A stretch of DNA of 48,138 nucleotides from Polaromonas sp. AET17H-212. GTDB lineage: Bacteria; Pseudomonadota; Gammaproteobacteria; Burkholderiales; Burkholderiaceae_C. The DNA is taken from contig NZ_NBZW01000031.1 in assembly GCF_002379085.1 (NCBI RefSeq), forward strand, positions 1 to 48,138, in the 5' to 3' direction. The position numbers and the translations under genes are program-made. Each line of letters opens with the position of its first letter. Within the stretch, counting starts at the first letter, position 1. The notes under the pieces were generated by a model that searched no databases, was not told where the DNA came from, and worked only from the letters and a program-made list of their open reading frames with translations. This document shows positions 34,999-44,080 of this stretch, one piece after another.

Positions 34999-35520
34999 AT
35001 GCATGCCGATCGAGCGGTAACAGCGGGCCATTCGCCTGCCTCAAGTTCCAATGACGGGGAATCGACCCAAGCCAGTGGTGGCCATGCGGCGCTGGTAAGC
35101 AAACTGGTCGCCTACTTGAAGGAAAGTGGTCGACAAACGTGGGAAGACGTGAAGTTCAAAGTCTTTGCCGCCGCGGAAATGATCAACTGGGCCACCAGCA
35201 CGGACATCGCACCGGTGCACGCCGACGTTTTCTCGCTGCGACAAACTCAGGACAAGGCGCAGGCGAACCCATGCGTCTACCAGGTGGTGGTCACCCGCTC
35301 GGACTTTCTCGCCGCGATGGCACAGCGCCAGCAGCGCGCCGCCTGTGAGCTGATTTCCGAGGGCTTCTACTTCGTGGCACCCGTTGGCGTCGTATCCCCC
35401 CACGAGCTGCCCGCCCCGTACGGTTTGGTCACCTCCGACCAGACCGGCTTCACCGTCGTCAAGGCTCCGGTCTTCACCAAACACCTACTGCAGCCGCCGC
35501 CCTTCGCCGCAGCTTCCTGA
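34999..35520 (+). CDS. MmcB/restriction-endonuclease-fold-like protein (173 aa)
   Basis: ATG 34999 begins MHADRAVTAGHSP; the first ~35 residues are low-complexity. The core reads INWATSTDIAPVHADVFSLR, then NPCVYQVVVTRSDFLAAMA, then LISEGFYFVAPVGVVSPHEL and LVTSDQTGFTVVKAPVF. This order recalls MmcB-family proteins (PF06319), linked to DNA repair with a PD-(D/E)XK-like fold. The D in APVHADVF and a polar residue in VVVTRSD may correspond to core positions, but the canonical E-x-K is not clear. It stands alone upstream of a methyltransferase-like gene. Confidence 0.55.
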   Translation: MHADRAVTAGHSPASSSNDGESTQASGGHAALVSKLVAYLKESGRQTWEDVKFKVFAAAEMINWATSTDIAPVHADVFSLRQTQDKAQANPCVYQVVVTRSDFLAAMAQRQQRAACELISEGFYFVAPVGVVSPHELPAPYGLVTSDQTGFTVVKAPVFTKHLLQPPPFAAAS

Positions 35521-35783
35521 CCGGCGCCTACGGCCGCCGGCGGGTCCTGCGGTATCTCTCGCGAGACCATTGGCCACGACCGTTTGACGCGGTTTGGTGC
35601 CTCTGGTCAAATCAAAAAGCTTTCGGCATAGACCGATTTCGCTGACCCAGTCAGCCTTCACCTTGAGTCGCAGCGCAACGCTGTCGGCTCGCTTATCTCA
35701 ACGGCTCAACCGAGTCGTCCGTTTCAACCCACCGGGGCCCTGCCCGTTGGGGCGGTGCTTCGTCTTAAAAAGTCGAATCTCCA

Positions 35784-37355
35784 ATGAAACTTCTTCTCAA
35801 ACAACTTTGCATGATCGAGTCGATCTTGCCGTTCCTCGCCGTGCGTTCGCTTTTCGCGGCCTGGGAAGGCGAATTCACCTGCGATCCCCAGTACTGTCGA
35901 GTTGTGGACGGCACCGTCGAAGGCACGCATCGCGATCTGTGGCTTCCTGGCGCGGATACACCGCTGCTCAAGGCCACGTATGCGGGCGACAAGCTCAGCA
36001 TCGCCCTGGACACTGGCCAACGCCTGCCGGATGGCATGTCGGCCCTTCTGGTGGCGATGGGGCTGGTTTTTCGCGGCGGCGAGAGCGGAACTTCCACTCA
36101 CACCCCCTTGGATGCCGAAGAGCTCTACACCCGTGCTCTGGATCTGGACAACACGTGGATGGTGCTGCGCCGCATGGCGCCGAACCACCCCACGAGCGAG
36201 GATCTCGTGCGAAATGCGCAGGTGCTGCTCGAGCTGGCCAACGCCTGGCATCAAACCACATTGGCAATTGGCAACACCGGCGGCTCGCCGGCGCTGGAAA
36301 AGCAGGCCGCCCAGCTGATGGCGAAGGCGGATAACTTCCATGCGCTGAACATCCCCGGCCTGGAGTCCCTGAAACTTCTGCCTGACTACCGGGGCTCCGC
36401 GCTCACGGCCATGTTTACCGGCCGCGACCACGAGAGCCTGGTGTGCAGCGTGAAGCTGGACTGGGCGGCCGGCAGAATTGCGTCGTCGGGGCCTCAAGCC
36501 CCGCAGCGCAAGCCCGGCAAGTTCGATGTGCGTCCCACGCGCGTGCCCCAGAACATCCTGGACGTGCTAGGTGGTGTGGTGATCGAGGGACATGAAGTCT
36601 CCATCATCCAGCGGCTGGCCAGCGCGTTCTACGCAAAGGTCAATGCGTTCATGCAGGACATCGGCGGCAAGTGGTCGACATCGAGGCAGGCGCACGTCTT
36701 TGAGGACGATCCGGCTCCGGTGCTGGAGGAAATCCTCCGGACAGGGGAGGTTTTCACTTCCAGGGAATATGAGTTTTTCGAAACTCCTGCGCCGCTGACT
36801 GCTCGGGTTGTCGCGAAGGCCTGCCTTGAGGCAGGAATGAAGGTGCTTGAGCCAAACGCTGGTGGTGGGGCGTTGGCCATGGCAGCAGCTGAAATTGTCG
36901 GGCGTGAGAACGTGACGTGCTATGAGTTGATGGGCCGAAACGTCAAGAAACTCAAGGCATTGGGCTTCCAGCTCGACGGGCCGCGGGACTTTCTTGCGAT
37001 CACGCCTTCGGAAATCTACGATCGCGTGCTCATGAATCCGCCGTTCGCGCATTTCAGGGACTCCGAACACATAATTCACGCTTTCAAATTCCTTCGGCCT
37101 GGCGGCGTCCTGTCAGGCATCGCGTCAACTACGTGGCAAACCCACGATACGGCACCCGCGCGGAGGTTTCAGGCGTTCGTCGCAGCTCTGGGAGGGGAAG
37201 TCGAACAGGTACCCGCCGGCGCCTTCAAGGCGTCCGGAACTGATGTGCCGACAACAATGTTGTTGCTCAGAAAGCCAGGCGTCGCGGTGGCGCGCGCTCT
37301 GGACATCGAGGTGGCAGCTCCGCAGCAAGCCCCTGCCCAGGTGTGCTTGTTTTAG
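35784..37355 (+). CDS. Orphan DNA adenine methyltransferase-like protein (523 aa)
   Basis: Start ATG 35784, or 35811 with equally weak ribosome sites. The C-terminal ~190 residues form a class I methyltransferase: motif I VLEPNAGGGALAMAAAE, an acidic ribose-binding position in CYELMGRNVKKL, and motif IV DRVLMNPPFAHF, the NPPF signature of N6-adenine or N4 enzymes, followed by FLRPGGVLSGIAS. The N-terminal ~330 residues are unfamiliar and may bind DNA. Such proteins are common on large plasmids and ICEs, where they can protect the element from host restriction. A terminator follows the stop codon. Confidence 0.7.
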   Translation: MKLLLKQLCMIESILPFLAVRSLFAAWEGEFTCDPQYCRVVDGTVEGTHRDLWLPGADTPLLKATYAGDKLSIALDTGQRLPDGMSALLVAMGLVFRGGESGTSTHTPLDAEELYTRALDLDNTWMVLRRMAPNHPTSEDLVRNAQVLLELANAWHQTTLAIGNTGGSPALEKQAAQLMAKADNFHALNIPGLESLKLLPDYRGSALTAMFTGRDHESLVCSVKLDWAAGRIASSGPQAPQRKPGKFDVRPTRVPQNILDVLGGVVIEGHEVSIIQRLASAFYAKVNAFMQDIGGKWSTSRQAHVFEDDPAPVLEEILRTGEVFTSREYEFFETPAPLTARVVAKACLEAGMKVLEPNAGGGALAMAAAEIVGRENVTCYELMGRNVKKLKALGFQLDGPRDFLAITPSEIYDRVLMNPPFAHFRDSEHIIHAFKFLRPGGVLSGIASTTWQTHDTAPARRFQAFVAALGGEVEQVPAGAFKASGTDVPTTMLLLRKPGVAVARALDIEVAAPQQAPAQVCLF

Positions 37356-37368
37356 AAAACACATTGCA

Positions 37369-37400
37369 AACCCCGTCCAGCATCCGCTGACGGGGTTTTT
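37369..37400 (+). terminator. Rho-independent terminator
   Basis: CCCCGTC (37371-37377) pairs with GACGGGG (37389-37395), followed by TTTTT. It lies 14 nt after the methyltransferase stop codon. Confidence 0.85.
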
Positions 37401-37461
37401 GCATTTGTGGATATCCGTTTCGCAAAGCTCGCCAAGCTGTGGAGGACCTTGGTAACGCTTA

Positions 37462-37477
37462 GTTTCCCCGGGGAAAC
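37462..37477. promoter_or_regulatory. Perfect 16-bp palindrome GTTTCCCCGGGGAAAC
   Basis: A perfect dyad in the intergenic region between the 37369 terminator and the secreted-protein gene at 37638. It has operator-like geometry; no binding protein can be named from the sequence. Confidence 0.4.
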
Positions 37478-37637
37478 CGCCGGTCACGCAGCTGCGCCAG
37501 GACACATACGCTGGCCCGCCTGCCAATCGCCTCGGGGAGCAGGAGGTGCTCAACAGGCCAGAACCCACTCGTTGCGCATCATCTTCAAGCTCCCGTCGAT
37601 TCAATAATGGAAATCGAACATACCCGGAGCGCCCCAC

Positions 37638-38219
37638 ATGAAGACTCGACACGCCATCGCGGCCGTCCTTGCACTTTTCGCCTGCGCGACCTTCGCCCAT
37701 GCCGATGCCCGATCGACCATGGAATACTTCTGTCCAGCCGACACGCCCGCCCCGGCATGGAAGAAGCAATGCTTCGACGGCCCGCCGAGCAAGCAACGGG
37801 TGACGGTATTCATTTCTCCGGCTGCTCAGGACAGCGGGCGTCCTGGCAACTTCTACATTGGCCTGCGGACCGACGGCAACGTCCGGGGCTTGTTCGACGG
37901 AAGCCAGTGGGTTGGGACCGAGGGCGGCCTGTTCCCGCCTGCTGCAACGGTCCAGGACCTCAACACCCAGTCGTTCGTGGTCATCCAGGATTTCCTGATC
38001 TGCGGCATGGCCGGCTATGGCAAACATGAACTGTGGGCCGGCTACGGGGCACTCGATGCAGAAAAGGAGGCCCTGGTGGAGAACTATCACCGCGCCGCCA
38101 ACCCCAATCACACCCCGCAGTACATGAGGCAGGTCTACATGCAAAACGACATGACACGCGGCGAAAAGGCATGGAACGTCCTGAAGTTTGACTGCGAAAA
38201 GTTCGTCGACACGCCCTAA
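37638..38219 (+). CDS. Secreted/periplasmic protein of unknown function (193 aa)
   Basis: ATG 37638 has GGAG upstream. The N-terminus is a Sec signal peptide: basic start (MKTRH), hydrophobic core (AIAAVLALFACATF) and cleavage motif AHA-D near residue 23. The mature part is about 170 residues with several cysteines (YFCPAD, KKQCFDG, LICGMAG, KFDCEKF) that could form disulphides. It contains FYIGLRTDGNVRGLFDGSQW. I do not recognise the family. The gene is monocistronic and preceded by a perfect palindrome. Confidence 0.65.
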   Translation: MKTRHAIAAVLALFACATFAHADARSTMEYFCPADTPAPAWKKQCFDGPPSKQRVTVFISPAAQDSGRPGNFYIGLRTDGNVRGLFDGSQWVGTEGGLFPPAATVQDLNTQSFVVIQDFLICGMAGYGKHELWAGYGALDAEKEALVENYHRAANPNHTPQYMRQVYMQNDMTRGEKAWNVLKFDCEKFVDTP

Positions 38220-38435
38220 GGTCTCGTTCACCGCCGCACCGGGCCGGCTGAGCGCCTAGTGCTGGCAGCCGCTTCTCTTTCGCAATCCCTCCTACGCGCA
38301 GCAGGCCATCGGATCGCGGCGCACCACCGGCGCGGACGGCGTCAGGGCTCATAACCTCATGCGCTAGCGCTCAACGCATAGGATTTGCACTGTTGAGCAG
38401 GACAGAACGCGCTTCTTCATCCAGACAATGACTGA

Positions 38436-39182
38436 GTGCACTCACATTCGGTCATTGCTGCCTCCGCGGACACGGCTCCGTCTCTCTCCAGCCCCATGGA
38501 TGCCGAGGCAATTCCACTTGACGAGATAGCCGCCGCCGCCAAGGCCCCTGCATCGCCCCACTGGTATCCACTGCAGCCGAATCTGTGCGAGTTGATGCAC
38601 ATTGTTCCCGCGCAGAGTGCCGCGCTCGAACGCACAACCGTCCTCACCTGGGCCTACTTGAAAGCGGGTGGAATCTCCTTCGAAGAGCTGGTCGCCCGGG
38701 TGCCCGGCGGCGCGCACAAGACAACAAAGAAAAAGTACGTCCGCAGAGCACTGCGCGGGCTGGTCAAGATAGGGGCCGTCACTTTGTTCGTCCTCGCCAG
38801 TGATCAGCCACCAGATCTGCCGGCAGACGTTGATCGGGATGCGGAGGACGGCGAGACGCCCATCGGCAGGCGCACGGCCGCACACCTCACACGCGAGGGC
38901 ATGACCTGGATGCGCAGGGCCTGGCATGCCCGATTCCTGAGCCTTGGCGGGCGTATGGGGAACCTTTCATGGATCCACAACGAGTACCTACAGGAGGAAG
39001 AAGAGGGCAAGGGCAACGAGGCCTACTGGATAGAGCGGATAGGCGGAGGCGACGGTTCGCAGCATTCTCCCCACGATGGCGAAATATCGACCCTCCTCGG
39101 CGGTGTAGCACTCTCGTCCATCTTCGACCTCCATCTTGTCCTGAACAAGCGCAAGCCCAGAGGCCGGTCGAGTTCCAAATAG
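38436..39182 (+). CDS. Hypothetical protein (228-248 aa; start uncertain)
   Basis: The frame opens at GTG 38436, and ATG 38496 (MDAEAIPLDEIAAAAK) is an alternative start. A central stretch (YLKAGGISFEELVARVPG, then KKYVRRALRGLVKIGAVTLF) looks like a winged-helix DNA-binding unit. Further on, a conserved-looking block (TREGMTWMRRAWHARFLSLG) and an acidic run (YLQEEEEGKG) follow. A regulator or replication accessory role is possible but unproven. No close family is recognised. Confidence 0.5.
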   Translation: MHSHSVIAASADTAPSLSSPMDAEAIPLDEIAAAAKAPASPHWYPLQPNLCELMHIVPAQSAALERTTVLTWAYLKAGGISFEELVARVPGGAHKTTKKKYVRRALRGLVKIGAVTLFVLASDQPPDLPADVDRDAEDGETPIGRRTAAHLTREGMTWMRRAWHARFLSLGGRMGNLSWIHNEYLQEEEEGKGNEAYWIERIGGGDGSQHSPHDGEISTLLGGVALSSIFDLHLVLNKRKPRGRSSSK

Positions 39183-39331
39183 GCCGGTCGTGCAGCCCCG
39201 CCGCGCGCCGCTCAAAGCTTGAAACGCACCCCCTTAGCTGATTGTCGTTAGCCGATCCAGCCTCAGCTATTCTTCCCCGCGCGGCACCTTGCGCGGTTGA
39301 CAGCGCACCGGACAGTGAGAAGATAAACCGT

Positions 39332-39345
39332 GCAGATATATCTGC
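39332..39345. promoter_or_regulatory. Palindrome GCAGATATATCTGC upstream of the nuclease gene
   Basis: A perfect 14-bp dyad ends 9 nt before the CGGAGA ribosome binding site of the secreted endonuclease. It could be an operator or a weak hairpin in the leader. Confidence 0.35.
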
Positions 39346-39365
39346 CAATTTTTACGGAGAGTCCC

Positions 39366-40292
39366 ATGTCCCTTATCAAACTGGCCATGCTTGTGGCGCC
39401 CATGTTGGGCGTTTCAGCCCACGATGTCACCCAGGCCTTCACAGACACCCCGCGCCCTCGACCAGCCATCACCCGAAACGTCCAGGACACCGGCCATTTC
39501 GGCAACTGCCGGGATCAGTTTGCCAACGGCGAGCCCCCGGCTATCGCCAGCCCCGATCCCCGCGCGCGGGCATTGTGTTTCAACGGCTTTGCGGTGCTTC
39601 ACTCTGGCAAGACCAAAAATCCGGTCTACTCGGCCGAAGTGCTCTCGCGCCAGCGCATTCTGGATGCACGGAACCTGCAGCGCACAGACGCCTTCTACGA
39701 AGAGGCGCGCATTCCCTCGCGCGATCGGGCAGCACTGAACGACTTTCGAGGGAGCACCTACGCTCGGGGTCACCTATCTGCTGCCGCCGACATGGCCAAC
39801 GCTGAGGCGATGGCCCAAAGCTTCAGCCTTGCGAACATCATCCCACAAAACCAGGTGAACAACGCCAAGGCTTGGGTCACCATCGAGAAGGCCACACGCC
39901 AATACGCGCTGCGCGCCAAGGGCAACGTGTACGTCATCACCGGACCCGCCTACCTGCGCAACCACTGCCCGTTTGTGAAGGAAGCCAAGGACGCGCTTGC
40001 CCGTGCAGGCATCGCTGCGCCGACGAATCCGCAGGCTGTTGTAGCAGCGGCCTCCCACCTTCCAGGCACTCGGGTTCCCTACCGATATGACGCGGTGGCC
40101 TGCACGATTGGCTCCGGTGTGGCCGTGCCAACCCACATTTTCAAGCTCGTGTACGACGCAAGCACCAATCGCGCATGGGCGCACTGGAGCGAGAATACAA
40201 GCCAGACCCGTGTTTATCCACCGATCAGCTACGCCGAACTGGTGGAGCTAACCGGGATCGAGTATCTGCCCGGTATCAAGCCCCAGCCCTGA
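39366..40292 (+). CDS. Exported DNA/RNA non-specific endonuclease, NUC/EndA family (308 aa)
   Basis: ATG 39366 follows CGGAGA by 5 nt; a GTG at 39330 has no ribosome site. The N-terminus (MSLIKLAMLVAPMLGVSAHD) looks like a short signal peptide. The catalytic region reads RGSTYARGHLSAAADMANAE, where RGH matches the family's DRGH active-site motif, then LANIIPQNQVNNAKAW, where the Asn and the downstream Asn/Trp match the metal-binding part. GNVYVITGPAY follows as usual. The leading Asp of DRGH is Ala here. The enzyme would degrade DNA and RNA in the periplasm or outside the cell. It precedes a DinG-like helicase by 35 nt. Confidence 0.8.
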   Translation: MSLIKLAMLVAPMLGVSAHDVTQAFTDTPRPRPAITRNVQDTGHFGNCRDQFANGEPPAIASPDPRARALCFNGFAVLHSGKTKNPVYSAEVLSRQRILDARNLQRTDAFYEEARIPSRDRAALNDFRGSTYARGHLSAAADMANAEAMAQSFSLANIIPQNQVNNAKAWVTIEKATRQYALRAKGNVYVITGPAYLRNHCPFVKEAKDALARAGIAAPTNPQAVVAAASHLPGTRVPYRYDAVACTIGSGVAVPTHIFKLVYDASTNRAWAHWSENTSQTRVYPPISYAELVELTGIEYLPGIKPQP

Positions 40293-40327
40293 CTTGCGCA
40301 GCGGCCATTCCATGCCAAGCTGACAAG

Positions 40328-42460
40328 ATGAACCCGACCGCAAAAATTGCCTTTGAGGCCTACGAGACAGTCCTCGGGGGCGATCCTGGGTTCAAGTCGC
40401 GGCCGGGGCAGCGCGACATGGCGCGACAGGTCGCAAATACCTTCTCGTCGGGCACGCTCGGCGAGTCAGAAGCCCCGACACGCTCAATCGCGGTCATCCA
40501 GGCGGGCACAGGGGTCGGCAAGAGCCTTGCAGCCAGCGTCCCGGCCATTGCAGCGGCTATCCAGCGGAAAACGCGGGTGATTATCTCGACGGCAACGATA
40601 ACCCTGCAGCAGCAGCTGGTCGAGAAGGACCTGCCGCGCTTTTCCGCGCTGATGGACAAGCCGTTCACCTTCATGCTCGCCAAGGGACGAAGCAACTACG
40701 TTTGCAAGGTCAAACTTGAGCGCTCAACAAGCGGGAAGGGCGGCGACCTGCACGGACTGTTCGACGACGAGGCGGGGCAAGACGCATCCAAGGACCCCGG
40801 CCCCACCACGGCCACTAGCGAGAGCGCGATCGTCCTGCATCGCGAACTTGCTAGGGACCTGGCCAGCGGCAAGTGGGACGGTGAAAAGGATACGGTCGGA
40901 ATCGCAGGGGCCGGCCTGAAATGGGAAACAGTTGCCGCCGATCGTCATACCTGCACCGGCCGGCGCTGCCCCATGTTCTCGGGCTGCACGTACTACGAGG
41001 CGCGCAAGCGCCTTGCCGATGTGGATGTGATCGTCTCGAACCATGCGCTGCTGCTGGCCTCCTTGGGTACCAAAGTGCTGCCGGACTTGAGCGACACGCT
41101 CCTCATAGTTGATGAAGGCCATGCCCTGGCCGAGGTAGCCAGCGGTCAATTCACCGCAGAAATGGACCTCACCAACCTCCGCTGGCTCGACCAGCTCGCG
41201 CAACGCGTCCAGAAAGTTGGAACCGCGATTCGCTATGACAGCACGGCGGAAGCAATAGAGCTCACACGCAGCGTAAAGCGGGCGCTCAACGAGCTGCAGG
41301 CGATCGGCATGGGACTCTTCCCTGTCGACCGGCCCGCAGGTCAGGATACGGTCCGCTTCGAGCATGGAGTCATTCCTGACTACCTTGAGCAACCGCTGCT
41401 CAATGTCCAGGCGACCGCCAACGCCCTTGCGAAACACATGACCGGGTTGGCCGATACCCTCAACACCCTGTTGAAGGAGTCCCCCGGTGACGCTGCACGC
41501 CTGACAACGATGTATTCAGCCTTGGGGGCGTTCGCTCCGCGCCTGGATGGCGCCCTGCAGGCCGCAACTCTTCTGCTCGAGCATGCGGAAGAACCCAACG
41601 CAAAATGGCTCTCATTCAGTGACGAAACGGGTTATGTCACTGTCAAGGCCCATGCAAGCCCCCTCAACCCCGGCAAGCACCTCGCCAAGGTCTTCTGGAG
41701 CCAGGTTCGGTCAGCCGTCATTACATCCGCGACATTGACCAGCTGCGGCTCCTTTGATTTCCTCCTCAATGAAATCGGCCTCAGGGATGATCCGGACGTG
41801 ACCACTCTTTCTGTGGAAAGCCCGTTTGACTTCAAACGCCAGGGGCGCCTTGTTGTGGTCCGGACCAAAAGTTCAGCACGCGACATTGCGGAATACAACC
41901 GCGAGGTCATCGGCGAATTCCTGGTGGACGCGGCACATGTGAAATCCGGCGCACTGGCGCTCTTCACTTCAAAGAAGCACATGCAACAAACCCACGAGAG
42001 CATGCCGGAATCGCTGGCAGCCAGGGTGCTGGTTCAGGGAAGCATGTCCCGCTCGGCGCTGATCAGGGAGCACAAGCGACGAGTGGACGCCGGCGAGCCC
42101 TCCATCATCTTGGGCCTGCAATCCTTTGGGCAGGGAGTCGACCTCGCTGGCGCCTATTGCGAGACCCTCATGCTCGCAAAGCTCCCGTTCCAGCCACCCA
42201 CTGATGCCATCGGGCAAGCCCGCGCCGAATGGCTGACCACCCAGGGGCGCGATTCGTTCAACGAATTGTCCGTACCGGCGACGGGGGTCAAGCTCAACCA
42301 GTGGGTCGGCCGACTCATTCGCACCGAGGAAGACACCGGCACGGTCATCTGCTATGACAAGCGCCTGGTGGACACGGGCTACGGGAGACGGCTTCTCAGC
42401 GGCATGCCCCCGTTTCAGGTGATCATGCGCGCCAATGGCGAAGAATCGCCCCGAGGCTAG
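40328..42460 (+). CDS. DinG/XPD-like Fe-S DNA helicase (710 aa)
   Basis: ATG 40328 (MNPTAKIAFEAYETVLG) is chosen because an upstream extension to 40175 would overlap the nuclease gene. Walker A is AGTGVGKS at 59-66 and the DEAH-type box is DEGH at 262-265. Four cysteines lie between them at C126 (NYVCKV), C209 (RHTCTG), C214 (RRCPMF) and C220 (SGCTYY), as in the 4Fe-4S domain of XPD/DinG. C-terminal motifs include LALFTSKKHMQQT, LGLQSFGQGVDLAG and QWVGRLIRTEEDTGTV. It is a 5'-3' superfamily 2 helicase. Copies on mobile elements may help replication or transfer; no CRISPR type IV genes accompany it. Confidence 0.85.
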   Translation: MNPTAKIAFEAYETVLGGDPGFKSRPGQRDMARQVANTFSSGTLGESEAPTRSIAVIQAGTGVGKSLAASVPAIAAAIQRKTRVIISTATITLQQQLVEKDLPRFSALMDKPFTFMLAKGRSNYVCKVKLERSTSGKGGDLHGLFDDEAGQDASKDPGPTTATSESAIVLHRELARDLASGKWDGEKDTVGIAGAGLKWETVAADRHTCTGRRCPMFSGCTYYEARKRLADVDVIVSNHALLLASLGTKVLPDLSDTLLIVDEGHALAEVASGQFTAEMDLTNLRWLDQLAQRVQKVGTAIRYDSTAEAIELTRSVKRALNELQAIGMGLFPVDRPAGQDTVRFEHGVIPDYLEQPLLNVQATANALAKHMTGLADTLNTLLKESPGDAARLTTMYSALGAFAPRLDGALQAATLLLEHAEEPNAKWLSFSDETGYVTVKAHASPLNPGKHLAKVFWSQVRSAVITSATLTSCGSFDFLLNEIGLRDDPDVTTLSVESPFDFKRQGRLVVVRTKSSARDIAEYNREVIGEFLVDAAHVKSGALALFTSKKHMQQTHESMPESLAARVLVQGSMSRSALIREHKRRVDAGEPSIILGLQSFGQGVDLAGAYCETLMLAKLPFQPPTDAIGQARAEWLTTQGRDSFNELSVPATGVKLNQWVGRLIRTEEDTGTVICYDKRLVDTGYGRRLLSGMPPFQVIMRANGEESPRG

Positions 42461-42619
42461 TTCACTGCGCGCGCGATGCGCAAAACGTGCGGCCGGCAAG
42501 TGACAGGTGCCTTGGACAGAGGCGAAAGATGCTCAACAGGGCAGAAATGGCGTGTAGAAGGGCGCTGAATGCGAGAACCCGGCCACACAATGGGCCTGTA
42601 ACTTCACCGGAGTTTTGCC

Positions 42620-44071
42620 GTGGCCACTGCCACACTTTCACACCTCACCGACAAGTCCGCGCAAGGCAGATTCATTGGCATCCTCATTGCCGGTGAGTTC
42701 TTTGACCACGCCAGACTCGGCAACCCCTCCCAAATCCTCGCTTTCCAGCACGCGCTGGATGACGCACGCAAGCGCTATGGCCACGCACTGTGCAAGTGCC
42801 GCCGCAGCCCACTGAAGTTGCAGGTCAGGCTGCGCGAAGGGAAGTACCACCTCGCCGTCTGGCCGGAGGAAGGTCACCTCCATGATTCCAACTGCATCTT
42901 TTTCAGAGACATTGGCCAGGCGATTGCCCCTGTCGAGACCCGTGGAGGGCTGCAGATCGCCGACGGGACGAAAGGGGTTGAACTGAGCTTCAGCTTTTTC
43001 CGAACAAACTATCCGGGTGCCTCTGGTAACCAGCTGCCCAGGGTCGAGCAACCGGGCGAGCGGGCCGACCAGCCGGAGGAGTTGAACCTCCGTACGCTTT
43101 TGAATTTGTTGTGGGCGGAAGCCAGTCTGAATCGTTGGCACCCGAAGTGGAATCGTGACTGGGGTCGTGCTCGCTATGAACTGGCCCAGGCGTCTGACCG
43201 GATCACCGTCCAGGGTGAGCCCCTGAGCCGGCACATGTTCATTCCCCGGCCGTACCGGGAAAACGCAAGGGACGAGCTCAACCGCGAGTTGGAGCGATTT
43301 GTGGCCGCTTTGGCGGTCCCTAGCGGTGGCCAGGTCAAGAGTAGGCTGCTGATCGCGCCGCTGCGCCGGATCACTGACCTTGAAGGTGGATCCAAAGCCC
43401 TGCATGTGCGCCATTTGCACAAGCCTATTGGGATCAATGCTGCTGTTTTTGACTTCCTCAATCGCAACTGCCGCACGCCGCTTCGGCGCGTCCTACAGGC
43501 AAGCGAGCTGGCCGCGCCGCGCCCTGCAGGATGGGTCGATGTTCGGCAGCCAGAAACCATCGCGTTCCTCCACGTTGAGACGACTTCGCGCGGGGGCTTG
43601 TGGGCCCGCGCGGCGTGGATCATGCCGACTCACCCCTCGGTGTTCATCCCTGCCAACAACACGGACGAAATACTTCTGATCGATGCGCTGATCCACGGTC
43701 ATTACCAGTTCAGCCGGAACCTCTTCGCCGAACAGGCCAGCCTGCGCACAGCTCCTGACTGGATCCTGCGTCACGTCCTTGATCCCTATGGCCGGCCCGT
43801 GCCGCGCGCCGCCCTGGAGATCTTGCCAAAGGGCGCGGCGCCGGAATATGTGGGAGCCCGCTCGGCCCTGGCAGATGCGCTGGCCGGGCAGGGCGTGCCG
43901 CGCTGGGCCTGGACGCCGGCAGGAAAGCAGATCGACCGGTGCGTCCCGCCCCTTCCGCCGTTGGATGACGGGGACCAGGCGAAGGCGAATGCAATCCTCG
44001 GCCGGATACGGGTCCACCTCGACGTTTTCTATGCCTACGGCTCGGGTCAACAGAGCCATACCCCCCAATAG
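42620..44071 (+). CDS. DUF1173-type protein (483 aa)
   Basis: The start is GTG 42620 (MATATLSHLTDKSAQGRFIG). The early cysteine/histidine block CKCRRSPLKLQVRLREGKYH, then WPEEGHLHDSNCIFF, is the layout I associate with DUF1173 proteins of plasmids and ICEs, and may bind zinc through CxC...H...C. The middle part has NLLWAEASLNRWHPKWNRDW and the C-terminus is a compact alpha/beta region. The biochemical function is unknown. It lies 9 nt upstream of the first bactofilin gene, in the same orientation. Confidence 0.7.
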   Translation: MATATLSHLTDKSAQGRFIGILIAGEFFDHARLGNPSQILAFQHALDDARKRYGHALCKCRRSPLKLQVRLREGKYHLAVWPEEGHLHDSNCIFFRDIGQAIAPVETRGGLQIADGTKGVELSFSFFRTNYPGASGNQLPRVEQPGERADQPEELNLRTLLNLLWAEASLNRWHPKWNRDWGRARYELAQASDRITVQGEPLSRHMFIPRPYRENARDELNRELERFVAALAVPSGGQVKSRLLIAPLRRITDLEGGSKALHVRHLHKPIGINAAVFDFLNRNCRTPLRRVLQASELAAPRPAGWVDVRQPETIAFLHVETTSRGGLWARAAWIMPTHPSVFIPANNTDEILLIDALIHGHYQFSRNLFAEQASLRTAPDWILRHVLDPYGRPVPRAALEILPKGAAPEYVGARSALADALAGQGVPRWAWTPAGKQIDRCVPPLPPLDDGDQAKANAILGRIRVHLDVFYAYGSGQQSHTPQ

Positions 44072-44080
44072 GAGAGTCCC

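Noticed and set aside
35594..36334. 246-residue open frame overlapping the start of the methyltransferase-like gene
   Set aside because: Composition is rich in R, G, H and S like an out-of-frame reading, and it conflicts with the methyltransferase frame that shows real motifs.
40328..42460. Type IV CRISPR-associated DinG (Csf4)
   Set aside because: No csf1-3 genes and no CRISPR repeats were found; the Fe-S cysteines and context fit a general DinG-like helicase.
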